Positions 47,035 to 56,562 of a stretch of 64,000 bases of DNA are shown one piece after another. Below the pieces are notes generated by a model. It made no database searches. It was given only the letters and a program-made list of their open reading frames with translations, and was not told where the DNA came from. Made by a program: the position numbers and the translations under genes. This DNA comes from Enemella evansiae (GTDB taxonomy: Bacteria > Pseudomonadota > Alphaproteobacteria > Rhodobacterales > Rhodobacteraceae): the NCBI GenBank assembly GCA_017255395.1, contig JAFKDC010000003.1, positions 62,001 to 126,000 on the forward strand. The letters run 5' to 3'. Position 1 is the stretch's first letter, and the number at the start of each line of letters is the position of its first letter.

Positions 47035-48354
47035 TTAGCCAGCAAGCTGGGCGCGTGCCGCCTCAAACCGCTCACGTAGGTCTTCATGATCAACGTCTAA
47101 GTCCTCGACACAGTAGCTGTTCAAAAATTGCCGACCTGCAAAGAGATTCCGGTCGGTCTCGTTCAGTTTGGCGTCTTCACAGACCCCGGCCCATTCGGCT
47201 GCCAGCGTTGTCAGTTGGTCCCCTATGATGGCCTTGGCGTCATCCTCCTTGATCAAGAAATCAGGGGCCGCGTCGAGACAGCTTCGGAGCGTGCTCATGC
47301 GGTTCTCTCCCTTGATCAGCATCGCCTGCGTCGCCTCGTTGCCGGTTCTGCCCTGTGGGCAGATGTCGTAGGCAGGGGTGAGGGTGAGCCTCTTCCCATC
47401 CCAGAAGGCTGCATGGTTGCGCGCATGGTCGTCGGTGTTGCCGCATAGGATGTTGAATACTATGCGACCATAAAGCTCTCGGAGCGTTTCCTTCGGCTCT
47501 GCGAAGCGGTGGCGAATGATCTCGGCGAGGTCTTCGTAAGAGGCATAGCGCGCCATCATTTCGTCGAGACCTAGCATGGTCAGAGCCGAAACCATTGCCT
47601 TGCGCTGCCAGCCTTGCTCGACTTTGATGCGATCGAACCGTTCGATCAGCAGCACATCCTTGCCGCCCGCCGCAATCATCGAGACAGGGGCGACGGTGAG
47701 CCCGCAGGCCGCTGCCAGCCTCATGGCGACGAACTCCGCCTTGACGACGCTGTAGAGGTCCGTGCTCGAGGAGAATTTGGCGATCATCTTATGGTCGCCA
47801 TTGTCAATCAGGGCCTTCGGGCGGGCACCACCAATCGACGTGCCGTGGTTCAAAGCCTGATCGAGCGCGGGCGTGAGCGGGATGCCTTTTTCGATCCGCT
47901 CGGCCGCTTCGAGCAACTCCTCATAGGTCGCCTCGGCCTTTAGGCGCGGGATAAACTCTGTGGCGGAGTGCTGAAAATCGAGTGCGCCAATCCGGTCCGA
48001 ACCCGACTCCAGCAAGTATGTGAGTTCGCTGATCTCGCGGGCTTCTGCCTCTGCGGCTTTGGCGCCAACCAGGCGATTGATGATGACCCTGCGGCCCCAG
48101 GCGTCTGGTGAGCCGTCCCGAATGGAGCTTGCCATAGACAGGCCAGGGGCGGGTTCGATCAAGCCGCGCTCGAGCGGAAGCTCGGGTTCGTAGATCGGGA
48201 TCGCGCCCGCACGGTTCAGGTAGCTGGCACCGTAGTTGAAGGCGAATTGATCCCCGTTCTTTGTGAGACGTCCAGCCACGACGGGCTCCGTTTCTCCGGG
48301 CAGCCAAATCCAGACAAAGGCGTCATCGTGTTGCTTCAGCTTAGAAGTCATCAT
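47035..48354 (-). CDS. hipA: HipA-family serine/threonine kinase toxin
   Basis: HipA-type toxins phosphorylate a translation factor (GltX in E. coli) and cause dormancy. This 439-residue protein has the glycine-rich loop SIGGARPK (residues 173-180, containing the usual autophosphorylation-type Ser), IERFDR (237-242), the catalytic NTDDHARNH (306-314) and the metal-binding DI at 330-331. All catalytic elements look intact. Its start overlaps the end of hipB by 14 bp, the common order of antitoxin first. It is the first gene inside the island. Confidence 0.9.
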   Translation of the reverse strand: MMTSKLKQHDDAFVWIWLPGETEPVVAGRLTKNGDQFAFNYGASYLNRAGAIPIYEPELPLERGLIEPAPGLSMASSIRDGSPDAWGRRVIINRLVGAKAAEAEAREISELTYLLESGSDRIGALDFQHSATEFIPRLKAEATYEELLEAAERIEKGIPLTPALDQALNHGTSIGGARPKALIDNGDHKMIAKFSSSTDLYSVVKAEFVAMRLAAACGLTVAPVSMIAAGGKDVLLIERFDRIKVEQGWQRKAMVSALTMLGLDEMMARYASYEDLAEIIRHRFAEPKETLRELYGRIVFNILCGNTDDHARNHAAFWDGKRLTLTPAYDICPQGRTGNEATQAMLIKGENRMSTLRSCLDAAPDFLIKEDDAKAIIGDQLTTLAAEWAGVCEDAKLNETDRNLFAGRQFLNSYCVEDLDVDHEDLRERFEAARAQLAG

Positions 48355-48673
48355 CGACCTCTTGCTTGCGATGGCGGACGCTCTTCGGAAGCAAGGTTAG
48401 CTTCTCGTCGAGCCGGGTATTGTGCATTTGCAGGCTGCGATCATCGAGGTCAAACAGTCGAACACCCACCAGCGCTGCGACTTCGAAGACGATGCCGATC
48501 TCGGAGCCGGCCTCTCCATTTTCGATCTTGCGAAGCGTCTTGCGGGTGATCCCAGCCCGTTCGGACAGATCCTCGGCCGTGAGGCCACGCTCCAGCCGGC
48601 CAGCCTTTATTAGCTTGCCGAGGAGGGAAAGCGTCTGCTTTGTTGCTCGGGAGTAGCTGCGTGTTACTCTCAT
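48341..48673 (-). CDS. hipB: HipB-family XRE antitoxin
   Basis: This 110-residue protein carries a helix-turn-helix domain (LGKLIKAGRLERGLTAEDLS, ERAGITRKTLRKIENGEAGS) and a short C-terminal tail ending KQEVDDDF. It would neutralise HipA and repress the hipBA promoter. An AT-rich segment upstream (about 48675-48710) is the likely operator, although the TATCC-type HipB box of E. coli appears only as a half-site. The gene overlaps hipA by 14 bp. Confidence 0.88.
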   Translation of the reverse strand: MRVTRSYSRATKQTLSLLGKLIKAGRLERGLTAEDLSERAGITRKTLRKIENGEAGSEIGIVFEVAALVGVRLFDLDDRSLQMHNTRLDEKLTLLPKSVRHRKQEVDDDF

Positions 48674-49174
48674 GGTGAACCCATCAATATGAGTGATTTA
48701 ATATCCATAAGACGCCATCGCGGGCCTTTGGGTGCCCATAGCGTACAGCGCAGACCTGAATTGTCAAGGGAGTGGGTAAGTTAAGACCCTGAAGGCTTAC
48801 GTGCGGGTCTTTAGATGCTCATTTCTGGGGAAGATCAGCTACAGGCGACGCACTCAAGCTCTGATCACAGTGAAACCAATCCGTGGAATAGGCTAAGGGC
48901 TGGAAGCGTCGGACGCTCCACGGTTCCGGTGGGGTCGAGGCTCTGTCACAACGGGCGGAAAGGTGCCTGACCTCGGTGCGGCAAGGCCGTCGCAGCGATA
49001 CTGGGAAGGCAGCGACGAGCTGCTGCCGTTGAAGGAGGACTGGTGGACATCCTACACGGGGGACAAGCGTAAAGCTCGCTGGAAATGCGAGGCAACGTTA
49101 CTAAGGGGCCGAAGCGCACGCTTGAAGACAAGAGTGCGAACTGCTGGCGCGTGAGGTGAAACAGCAGCAGTATC
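48674..49174. other. Intergenic region upstream of hipB
   Basis: This 501-bp stretch begins with the AT-rich hipBA promoter region. The rest shows only short frames; a 63-codon plus-strand frame at 48963 has no recognisable similarity. It may be debris from earlier insertions. Confidence 0.45.
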
Positions 49175-50878
49175 TCAGTCCTGCAGTGACATCCCGAAAG
49201 CTACCGTTAGCTTCCCGATGGGAAAGGCATAAGATTCATCAAAGGATGGGTCGGCAACAGCTTGTTGACGTCGATTAAGATCTTGGCACAGTTGATCGAG
49301 CGAACTTAGCGAGCCAGAAGAAATCGATTGGAGAAAGGTCGCCCAGTCCGTCCAGCAGGATCGTTGATCTAAGCCGTCGGCTGAAAAGAGGGGCCCGGTA
49401 TAGCGACCTATTACGATTAGCAGGATGCCTGTCTCTGAATTTAGGCGAGTTCCTGTTCGAGTGCCGAGTTCTTCAGGGCCATATGTTTCCAACCATCTGC
49501 TAGTAGCTTCTACCCACCTGTTGCCCTCACGTTCAAAATTGCGGGCCGCACTAGACTTGGCTTTATCGTCCAAGCCGACGGGATCTTGCCATTTCAACTG
49601 AAACAATAAAGCTGTGTTTTTCTGCTCATCAAATACAAGAAAATCTATGTCGGTAAGGATGCGCCCGTCGTGCTTGAGATTTACTCCCCTAGCTGCGACT
49701 CTCCATCGCCTTGAGCTAAATAAATCTTCGAGTTCGGATTGCCAGCGCCTCTCTCGACGATTGGCAGCCGAAAACCAGTCGCTTGCGAAACTTGCCTTAA
49801 GGTCGCGAAGCAAGAACCTAAACGGTGAGTGCTCCAAGCCGAAAAGTGGCAGGATGATATGCGCTTGGGAGGATCTAATCAGTGGCGCCCAGGCCGTATC
49901 ACCGGAAGCGGTGTGGGTGGCCTTGTTGAATGGTGACAGTGTTAGAGACTCGCAAATTTGTTGAATTTGAAGTTGATCGGCGTCGAGATGTTTTGCCAAA
50001 GAATGAAGGAAATCATGATATGGTGCAAATGTAGTCAGCAAATTGCGGTGATCTAGTTCCGGGTGGCGTCTACTCAGGATAGCAGCGTAACATAGATGTT
50101 TCTGAGCTCTTCCGGCCAGTCCGACGAGTACGCCAAGATACTCGTTATATCGACTGGGGCCAATGCGGTCGTCGAGGCCTACCAAATCCTGCCCCCACAT
50201 TCGCCGCAAATACAATCGTCCCCATTCCAGGAAGTAGTCATCGATTTCTCGGGAGGTTTGGTAGGCTATGCCCCAGTTTTGGTATTTTTCTACATTTTTG
50301 ACTAGCTCCGGCAGAATAGCGTAGTGTTCCTTCTCTAGTGCCTCTTCCATCGGCTTGTCAGCTTGGTACTGCAGGTCTTGCAACCACTCCCTGCTGCGGT
50401 ATGCGATACGCTCAGATCTATACTCGGCGCTCTTTGGATGAAGTTCCAAGAGGACCCCGATCGCTTTGTCTCTCTGGTTCTTGAAATTTCGAACTGTTGG
50501 ATTTAACAGGTCGTGAAACAACTCGTGGCGGCACTTCAGTGCTCTCTGAAGTATGCCGCAATGAAAGAGAAGATTGTCGGCCTGGCGTTGTATTTGCGGC
50601 CGGCTTGGGAAAAGCGTGAAGTCCTCTATGCGCAATTCATCTGGAACCATCATAGCCAAAGCCGAATTTACTCCGAAACTCTGAATGCTTCGCGTTGCTG
50701 TCTCGGAGAGTTCAACGGATGGCGGCGCCATCATGTCGCCCACAAATAGATTGTCGAGTGCGCGCACGAGCTCGAATAAGAGTGGTGATTTGGGCTGGTT
50801 CCATCGATTAACGAATGAACGTTGTTGCCGAATAGACCTGTCAAGCAAGGCTAAAGCGATGGCGTGAGTATCATTCAT
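49175..50878 (-). CDS. Uncharacterised 567-aa protein with nuclease-like C-terminus
   Basis: I do not recognise the N-terminal ~370 residues, which are largely helical and charged, with no membrane segment. The C-terminal part looks like a PD-(D/E)XK-fold nuclease of the NERD-like kind: VAARGVNLKHDGRILTDIDF then LLFQLKW, placing D410/D412 and the Q427-x-K429 pair in the right order and spacing, preceded by the helix RRERRWQSELEDLFSS. Gln replaces the usual Glu, as in some active members. Codon use is AT-richer than the backbone. It lies divergently beside a defence operon, so an anti-phage effector role is plausible. Confidence 0.55.
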   Translation of the reverse strand: MNDTHAIALALLDRSIRQQRSFVNRWNQPKSPLLFELVRALDNLFVGDMMAPPSVELSETATRSIQSFGVNSALAMMVPDELRIEDFTLFPSRPQIQRQADNLLFHCGILQRALKCRHELFHDLLNPTVRNFKNQRDKAIGVLLELHPKSAEYRSERIAYRSREWLQDLQYQADKPMEEALEKEHYAILPELVKNVEKYQNWGIAYQTSREIDDYFLEWGRLYLRRMWGQDLVGLDDRIGPSRYNEYLGVLVGLAGRAQKHLCYAAILSRRHPELDHRNLLTTFAPYHDFLHSLAKHLDADQLQIQQICESLTLSPFNKATHTASGDTAWAPLIRSSQAHIILPLFGLEHSPFRFLLRDLKASFASDWFSAANRRERRWQSELEDLFSSRRWRVAARGVNLKHDGRILTDIDFLVFDEQKNTALLFQLKWQDPVGLDDKAKSSAARNFEREGNRWVEATSRWLETYGPEELGTRTGTRLNSETGILLIVIGRYTGPLFSADGLDQRSCWTDWATFLQSISSGSLSSLDQLCQDLNRRQQAVADPSFDESYAFPIGKLTVAFGMSLQD

Positions 50879-51483
50879 TCGGTGGAACCTGCAAAGCTAT
50901 CAGCGTGGTTCATAAATTATCATCGGATCAAAGAAGGATACCCAAATGCGCCGAAAGAACCATGCTTTGGCGCCAAATTTCGTGCGCGCTGGTGTCGGCG
51001 GTGAGCAGTGGTTTTCATTTCTGCGACCGCAGAGATCGTGCTGACCGGTCAATGGCTGTTGCCTGCTCTCTTGCGGACAGCTTCTGTCCACCTTGGTGTG
51101 GCTAGGCAAAAAAGCCGAACGGCCCACAGGTTGCCATCCTTCTCGTCGAACTGCCTCATCCCGCGCGCTGAGCGAGCACGGTACAAATCGGTTTAAACTT
51201 TATCTATGTGCTCCAGTTGCGCAAGGTGTGATCATGCTGGCTTGTCGACAGGTGGCTCACTGGGGCGAGAGCGGTTCAATCAGAGTCACTCAGGTCCGGC
51301 GCCGGACCAAGCAAGACGCCTAGCTGTACTTGCTCGCCTTAGGCCCTGCCGACAGGGAGTTTCACCTGATCTTGTGCTGACGCAAAATCATCCACCCATA
51401 TCATGTGCGGTGCCGCTTCATTTTCTTGCAACATTCGTCGGATGCGTGTAGAGTGAAGAAAATGGATGGCCAGACGTAACCAC
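50879..51483. other. Divergent intergenic region between defence genes
   Basis: This 605-bp region separates the 567-aa gene from the methyltransferase operon. It holds the operon promoter (51426-51454). Several frames of 60-80 codons on both strands have no recognisable content. The length suggests remnants of lost genes. Confidence 0.5.
51426..51454 (+). promoter_or_regulatory. Promoter of the methyltransferase-ATPase-Z1-nuclease operon
   Basis: TTGCAA (51426-51431) and TAGAGT (51449-51454) are 17 bp apart. Transcription would start near 51461, giving a very short leader. Confidence 0.55.
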
Positions 51484-52788
51484 ATGAAATTCATAGATTT
51501 ATTTGCGGGCCTGGGTGGGTTCCATCAGGCTCTTAGCTTGCGCGGCGGAGGGTGCGTCTTTGCGTCCGAGCTCAACGCGCATCTTGCGGGGCTGTACGAA
51601 AAGAATTTTGGGCTTCGTCCTGCTGGCGACATTCGGGCCGTCGATTTGGATAGTATACCTGATCACGACGTTCTTTGTGCGGGTTTTCCCTGTCAGCCGT
51701 TTTCTAAAGCTGGTGATCAAAAAGGCCTTGAGTGCCCTCAATGGGGCAACCTCTTTGACTATGTAGCTGACATTCTTGAGAAGAAGCAGCCCCGCTACTT
51801 CATCGTCGAGAACGTTCCCAATCTTATGCGTCACCGTGGCGGCGAGACGTGGGAGATCATCTGCAATCAACTGCGGAGCTTGGGCTACGACATTTCGTTC
51901 GAGCGGCTATCTCCCCACATGTTCGGCATCCCTCAGAAGCGGGAGCGCGCCTTCATCGTCGGCGACCGGCAAGGGCTCGCTGGCTTCGACTGGCGTAAGC
52001 CGAAAGAGTTGCCCGAGATCTCGATTCATTCGATCCTCGACAACGATCCACCCGACGCCCACGCTCTGAACGAAAATCACGTCAAATATATCGAAGCCTG
52101 GCAGGAGTTCGTCGCAGCGTTCCCGAAAGAAGAAGACCTTCCTTCGTTCCCGATCTGGGCGATGGAGTTTGGTGCCGACTACCCTCTGGACGGAGCAACG
52201 CCGCATAAGCGCGGCTACAAGCGCATGGGCAGATTCAGGGGCACCTTCGGCCAGCCGCTTGATGGAATGTCCCCCGACGAAGTCAAAGAGGCGCTGCCTA
52301 GCTACGCGCGCACCGAATTGGACGCATTCCCGGACTGGAAGATCGACTTCATACAGAAAAACCGGGATTTCTACGCGCAGCACAAAACGCTGATTGATGG
52401 ATGGATCGAGAAGATTAAGGACTTCCCGCCCAGCTTTCAAAAGCTGGAGTGGAACTGCAAAGGCTCCGAGCGCAACATCTGGAACCACATCCTTCAATTC
52501 CGAGCCAGCGGCATTCGCGTCAAGAAGGCCGACACAGCTCCCTCGCTCATTGCCATGACAACCAGCCAGGTGCCTATTGTAGCTTGGCGCAAACGCTACA
52601 TGACGCCTCGCGAGTGCAGCCGGTTGCAGAGCATGGGCGCACTTGAGCATCTGCCTGATTCAAAGGGCGGTGCCTACAAGGCGTTTGGAAATGCGGTCAA
52701 CGTTGAGGTCGTCGGGCACATTTTCGATTGCCTGATGAACCGCACGCCTTCCGAAGAAGTCGATAGTTTGGCGGTCGCGGCAGAATAA
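51484..52788 (+). CDS. DNA (cytosine-5) methyltransferase
   Basis: The 434-residue enzyme has all main C5-methylase motifs: FIDLFAGLGGFHQAL (I), GFPCQPFSKAGDQKG with the catalytic Cys at 70 (IV), ENVPNL (VI), FGIPQKRERAFIVG (VIII), and the C-terminal AYKAFGNAVNVEVVG (X). The target-recognition region between VIII and IX is about 200 residues and its sequence specificity cannot be read. I use ATG 51484 (MKFIDLFAG); ATG 51466 would add six residues. Its stop overlaps the next start (TAATG). It likely marks host DNA for the restriction-like partners downstream. Confidence 0.94.
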   Translation: MKFIDLFAGLGGFHQALSLRGGGCVFASELNAHLAGLYEKNFGLRPAGDIRAVDLDSIPDHDVLCAGFPCQPFSKAGDQKGLECPQWGNLFDYVADILEKKQPRYFIVENVPNLMRHRGGETWEIICNQLRSLGYDISFERLSPHMFGIPQKRERAFIVGDRQGLAGFDWRKPKELPEISIHSILDNDPPDAHALNENHVKYIEAWQEFVAAFPKEEDLPSFPIWAMEFGADYPLDGATPHKRGYKRMGRFRGTFGQPLDGMSPDEVKEALPSYARTELDAFPDWKIDFIQKNRDFYAQHKTLIDGWIEKIKDFPPSFQKLEWNCKGSERNIWNHILQFRASGIRVKKADTAPSLIAMTTSQVPIVAWRKRYMTPRECSRLQSMGALEHLPDSKGGAYKAFGNAVNVEVVGHIFDCLMNRTPSEEVDSLAVAAE

Positions 52789-54362
52789 TGGTGCATGTAA
52801 GTTCGGTAAATATTCGACCAGGGGTCAACGTTCTCTCCGTCCTCCCACACCTGAACTACAAATCCTGGTTCGCTCTCGCGGAGTTTGTAGATAACTCGAT
52901 TCAAAGCAGCATCGACAACAAAAAGGCCCTTAAGGCTGTCGACGGCTCCCAGTACAAACTCCGCGTTGACATCGACTTTGACGTGGCCGGCAACATGATT
53001 GCCATCAAGGATAACGCCGCCGGCATCGCGTCCACAGACTATCAAAGAGCCTTCCGCCCCGCCGAAATCCCCCCGAACGCCTCTGGCCTCTCGGAGTTCG
53101 GTATGGGCATGAAGAGCGCCGCCTGCTGGTTCGCGCCCAATTGGAGCGTTCGTTCGAGCGCACTAGGCGAAAACATCGAACGTACGGTCATCTTCGATAT
53201 CGACGAAATCGTGCATGACAGGATCGAGGAACTCAACGTTCTCTCGACGCGCGTTGCCGAAGAAAAGCACTACACCGAGGTCCGCCTTGAAAATATCCGC
53301 CGCTTCCCGCGCGGCAAGACGATCCACAAGATCAAGGAACATCTGTCCAGCATTTACCGCGTCTATATCCGCGAAGGGTCTTTGGCGCTCTTCGTCGATG
53401 GCGAACAGCTGACTTACGATGAACCGGCCATCCTGACCGCGCCGAGTTACCGTGATCCAAGCGGTGAGCCCGTTGCCTGGAAAAAAGAGATCGACTTCGA
53501 TCTGGGCGACGGTAAGTCGGCCAGCGGCTTCGTCGCCATCCGCGAGACCGCCAATACAAGGCTGGCGGGTCTTGCGCTCTTCCGGCGCAAGCGCTTGATC
53601 ATGGGCAGTGCCGACGAGGCCTACCGGCCGGAAGACATATTCGGCAGGTCGAACACCTATCCCTACCAGAGGATATTCGGTGAAATTCATCTGAAAGGTT
53701 TCTTCGTCTCCCATACCAAGGATGGCATCAAATGGGAGGAAAACGAAGACGAGTTCCTGCGCAAACTGCGTAAGGTCTTGTCAGAAGAGGGGTTCCCTCT
53801 GTTGCAACAAGCGCGCGAACATCGAACGAAGGCTAGCGTAAAGGGGGTGCGCAAGGATGCCGCCGCTGCGCTGAACGCCACGGCCGCCAATCTCAATGAT
53901 GCGACGTTGTCTACGCCCAGTGCAGATGTCGATACCCCCATCCCATCGCAAGATGTTCCCACCCCTCCGCCGCCGGAAGATGAAGCGCTTCCTGACCTCG
54001 AAAGCGGGGACATGGAACAGGCCGAGTTCAAGCTGCGGTTTCGGAGCGAGAGTTGGATCGTCGGCATGGAATTGTCTTACGCCGACGATGATGCTGACTG
54101 GCTGACCATCCAGGACCGCCCTTCGATCACAGACCCCGAACCACGCAGGGTGACAGTCAGGGTAGCGATGCTGCACCCATTCATGGCGCAGTTTCCGACA
54201 ATGGACACGGACAGCTTTACCGCAATCCTCAACATCGCAGCGGCCATGGCGCTAGCCGAAGTCGTCGCCGCCGAACTTGCTGACAAGAAGCCGACCGCAA
54301 TCCGTCGCTATACCAACGAGATATTGCGGAACCAGATGTCGAAGGGAGCGATGGATGGGTGA
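52788..54362 (+). CDS. MORC/MutL-like GHKL ATPase
   Basis: The N-terminal GHKL ATP-binding fold is clear: ALAEFVDNSIQSSID (E32…D35-N36, N-box), AIKDNAAGI (D75xxxG79, G1) and LSEFGMGMKSA (G2, from residue 101). A middle region with HTKDGIKWEENEDEFLRKLR follows, then a Pro/Asp-rich linker and a C-terminal domain. This combination matches the bacterial ATPases related to eukaryotic MORC proteins found in restriction-modification-like operons. Such ATPases dimerise on ATP binding and may clamp DNA. It overlaps the Z1 gene by 8 bp. Confidence 0.85.
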   Translation: MVHVSSVNIRPGVNVLSVLPHLNYKSWFALAEFVDNSIQSSIDNKKALKAVDGSQYKLRVDIDFDVAGNMIAIKDNAAGIASTDYQRAFRPAEIPPNASGLSEFGMGMKSAACWFAPNWSVRSSALGENIERTVIFDIDEIVHDRIEELNVLSTRVAEEKHYTEVRLENIRRFPRGKTIHKIKEHLSSIYRVYIREGSLALFVDGEQLTYDEPAILTAPSYRDPSGEPVAWKKEIDFDLGDGKSASGFVAIRETANTRLAGLALFRRKRLIMGSADEAYRPEDIFGRSNTYPYQRIFGEIHLKGFFVSHTKDGIKWEENEDEFLRKLRKVLSEEGFPLLQQAREHRTKASVKGVRKDAAAALNATAANLNDATLSTPSADVDTPIPSQDVPTPPPPEDEALPDLESGDMEQAEFKLRFRSESWIVGMELSYADDDADWLTIQDRPSITDPEPRRVTVRVAMLHPFMAQFPTMDTDSFTAILNIAAAMALAEVVAAELADKKPTAIRRYTNEILRNQMSKGAMDG

Positions 54363-56556
54363 AAGCAAAAGCATAATCAAGGTCGCCCCGTCCTCGGCAG
54401 TTGCCAACAGCAAATGGTCCCCCATCCAGGGCAGCGCTTTCAGCGATATGCTGGGTGCAAACACATCTCTTTCTCAGGAAGAGAAGGACAGGCTATCCGA
54501 AGAAACAACCTCGATCCTTGCCCAATGTGTTGATCCGGCAAAAACGGGAGACGTCAACACGGGCCTCGTCATCGGCTACGTGCAAAGCGGCAAGACTCTC
54601 TCGTTCACGGGGCTAGCGGCGCTAGCCAGAGACAATCAATTCAGGCTGGTTATCTTGCTGGCAGGGACAACGAACAACTTGGTCGAGCAGTCCCATGCCC
54701 GCTTGAAGGACGATCTGGACATTGATGCTACGCGGGAATGGAAGCTGTTCACCACACAGCAGAAGGGCTTCCAGCAGAGCGAGCTCGACCGCGTCAATAT
54801 GGAGCTCGCCAGGTGGCGGCGCGGCAACCCGCGCGCGCGAACGATCCTCATCGTCTCCATGAAGCAGCACCAGCACCTCGACAGCCTTTCAAAGCTGCTC
54901 TCCGCCTCTGATCTCAGTGACGTGCCGACGCTCATCATTGACGATGAAGGGGATCAGGCAGGCATCAACACGCGCGCCAAGCAGAACGAGGAGAGCACCA
55001 CCTATTCCCGAATCCTAGAGCTTCGGAAGCTCTTCCCGCATCACAGCTACTTGGCATACACAGCAACGCCGCAGGCTCCGCTTCTGATCAGCCGGATCGA
55101 CACGCTATCCCCTGACTTCGGGTGCGTACTTACGCCGGGCAGCAAGTATGTGGGTGGTCAGGAATTTTTCGTAGAAGGGGCAAGCAAGCTTATCGAGCCG
55201 ATCCCCGCCGGTGACGTGCCCGACAAGAACGAACCGCCCACAGAGCCGCCCAGAAGCTTGCTTGCAGCCTTGCGACACTACTTTGTCGGCGTCGCCATCG
55301 GCTTGCTTGAAGAAGAGGATCAGAAGGGACGCAATCGCTCCATGGTGATTCACCCGGCCGTGCCGAAAGACGAGCATCTGATGTTCGCGCGCTGGATAAA
55401 GCAGACCAAGGAGAACTGGTCGATCATCCTTCAGAACGAGAAACACGAAGACTATGGTGATCTGATCGCGGCGTTCGAGCTTTCCACGAACGAGTTGCTG
55501 GATACCTATAACACCCCCTTTGCATTCGCTGATGTGCTTTCTGTGCTGTTCGATGCCATCGAAGAAACCGCCGTCGTCGAGTTGAACACCCGCGAGAAGT
55601 ACCGCATTCCGAGTGTGGATTGGAAAGGCGAGTATAGCTGGATTCTGGTCGGCGGCATCGGTCTCGACAGGGGCTTCACCGTTGAAGGTCTGACTGTCAG
55701 CTACATGCCGCGCTCCACGGGCGTAGGAAACGCAGACAACATCCAGCAAAGGGCACGTTTCTTTGGCTACAAGAAAGGTTATCTAGGGCTTTGCCGGATA
55801 TACCTGACAGCTGAAAACATCGACGCCTTCACCGACTATGTGAAGCATGAGGAGTCTATTCGCGGCTCGATCAGGCACCACCTACAACAGGGGAAGACCC
55901 TGAAAGATTGGCGGCGAACCTATTTCCTAGATCAGAGCCTCAAACCGACGCGAAGCTCGGTCATCCTACTTGAAATGTATCAGTCTAAGGGTCGCGGCGG
56001 TTGGGTCATTCCCGATCATCCCTTCGATGACTCAGAGATTGTCGCAGAGAACCGAGAAGTGGTGGACGACATCATTTCCGACTTCGATTTCCAAGGCTAC
56101 GCCGAGGCGGGCTGGAACGAAAAGCAAAAGGTGCCAGCTTTCAGCGACACGATCAAACTCGCTGATTTACTGCCACGGATCGGACAACTGCGCTATAAGT
56201 GGCCGGATGACAACCTGCAGCATTCCGCGCTCCTACTGGGACTTGAGCGCTTGGCGAACGAAGAGCCCGACATGCCGTGCAGCTTCTATGCGCTCTCTGG
56301 GCCATGGTCGGGGGTAGAGGCTGTTCGTTCACTCGGTGATACCAGCCCGCCCAAGGTCAAGAACCTCTTCCAGGGTAAGAACGACCCCACCAATTACCCC
56401 GGCGCTAGAGCGCTCGTTTCTGCGGAAATGATCACCTTCCAACTGCACCGCTACGATATTCAGACATCCGACAAGAAACGGACGATACGGGACGTGCCGA
56501 TCCTCGCCGTTCATGTCCCTGATCATCTGATGGAGCGCGTCTGGATCGAAAGGTAG
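54355..56556 (+). CDS. Z1 domain protein (SF2-helicase-like endonuclease partner)
   Basis: This 733-residue protein has the P-loop GYVQSGKT (74-81), the Walker B-like LIIDDEGDQ (193-201) and YTATPQAPLL (235-244). Then comes the Z1 domain with LVGGIGLDRGFTVEGLTVSY and NADNIQQRARFFGYKKGYLG, equivalent to helicase motifs V and VI. Z1 proteins occur with MORC-like ATPases and methyltransferases in predicted restriction systems. ATG 54355 is chosen because GAAGGGAG precedes it and the codon overlaps the ATPase gene end; the longer frame upstream would run through that gene. Confidence 0.9.
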   Translation: MGESKSIIKVAPSSAVANSKWSPIQGSAFSDMLGANTSLSQEEKDRLSEETTSILAQCVDPAKTGDVNTGLVIGYVQSGKTLSFTGLAALARDNQFRLVILLAGTTNNLVEQSHARLKDDLDIDATREWKLFTTQQKGFQQSELDRVNMELARWRRGNPRARTILIVSMKQHQHLDSLSKLLSASDLSDVPTLIIDDEGDQAGINTRAKQNEESTTYSRILELRKLFPHHSYLAYTATPQAPLLISRIDTLSPDFGCVLTPGSKYVGGQEFFVEGASKLIEPIPAGDVPDKNEPPTEPPRSLLAALRHYFVGVAIGLLEEEDQKGRNRSMVIHPAVPKDEHLMFARWIKQTKENWSIILQNEKHEDYGDLIAAFELSTNELLDTYNTPFAFADVLSVLFDAIEETAVVELNTREKYRIPSVDWKGEYSWILVGGIGLDRGFTVEGLTVSYMPRSTGVGNADNIQQRARFFGYKKGYLGLCRIYLTAENIDAFTDYVKHEESIRGSIRHHLQQGKTLKDWRRTYFLDQSLKPTRSSVILLEMYQSKGRGGWVIPDHPFDDSEIVAENREVVDDIISDFDFQGYAEAGWNEKQKVPAFSDTIKLADLLPRIGQLRYKWPDDNLQHSALLLGLERLANEEPDMPCSFYALSGPWSGVEAVRSLGDTSPPKVKNLFQGKNDPTNYPGARALVSAEMITFQLHRYDIQTSDKKRTIRDVPILAVHVPDHLMERVWIER

Positions 56557-56562
56557 GATCGC

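Noticed and set aside
48963-49154. Small gene (63 codons) between hipB and the 567-aa gene
   Set aside because: No ribosome site or family likeness; probably a chance frame in a region of debris.
52788-54362. DNA mismatch repair MutL or an Hsp90/histidine kinase
   Set aside because: The GHKL motifs are shared, but MutL dimerisation, Hsp90 and kinase domains are absent, and the operon partners (methylase, Z1, DUF4420) point to the MORC-like group.
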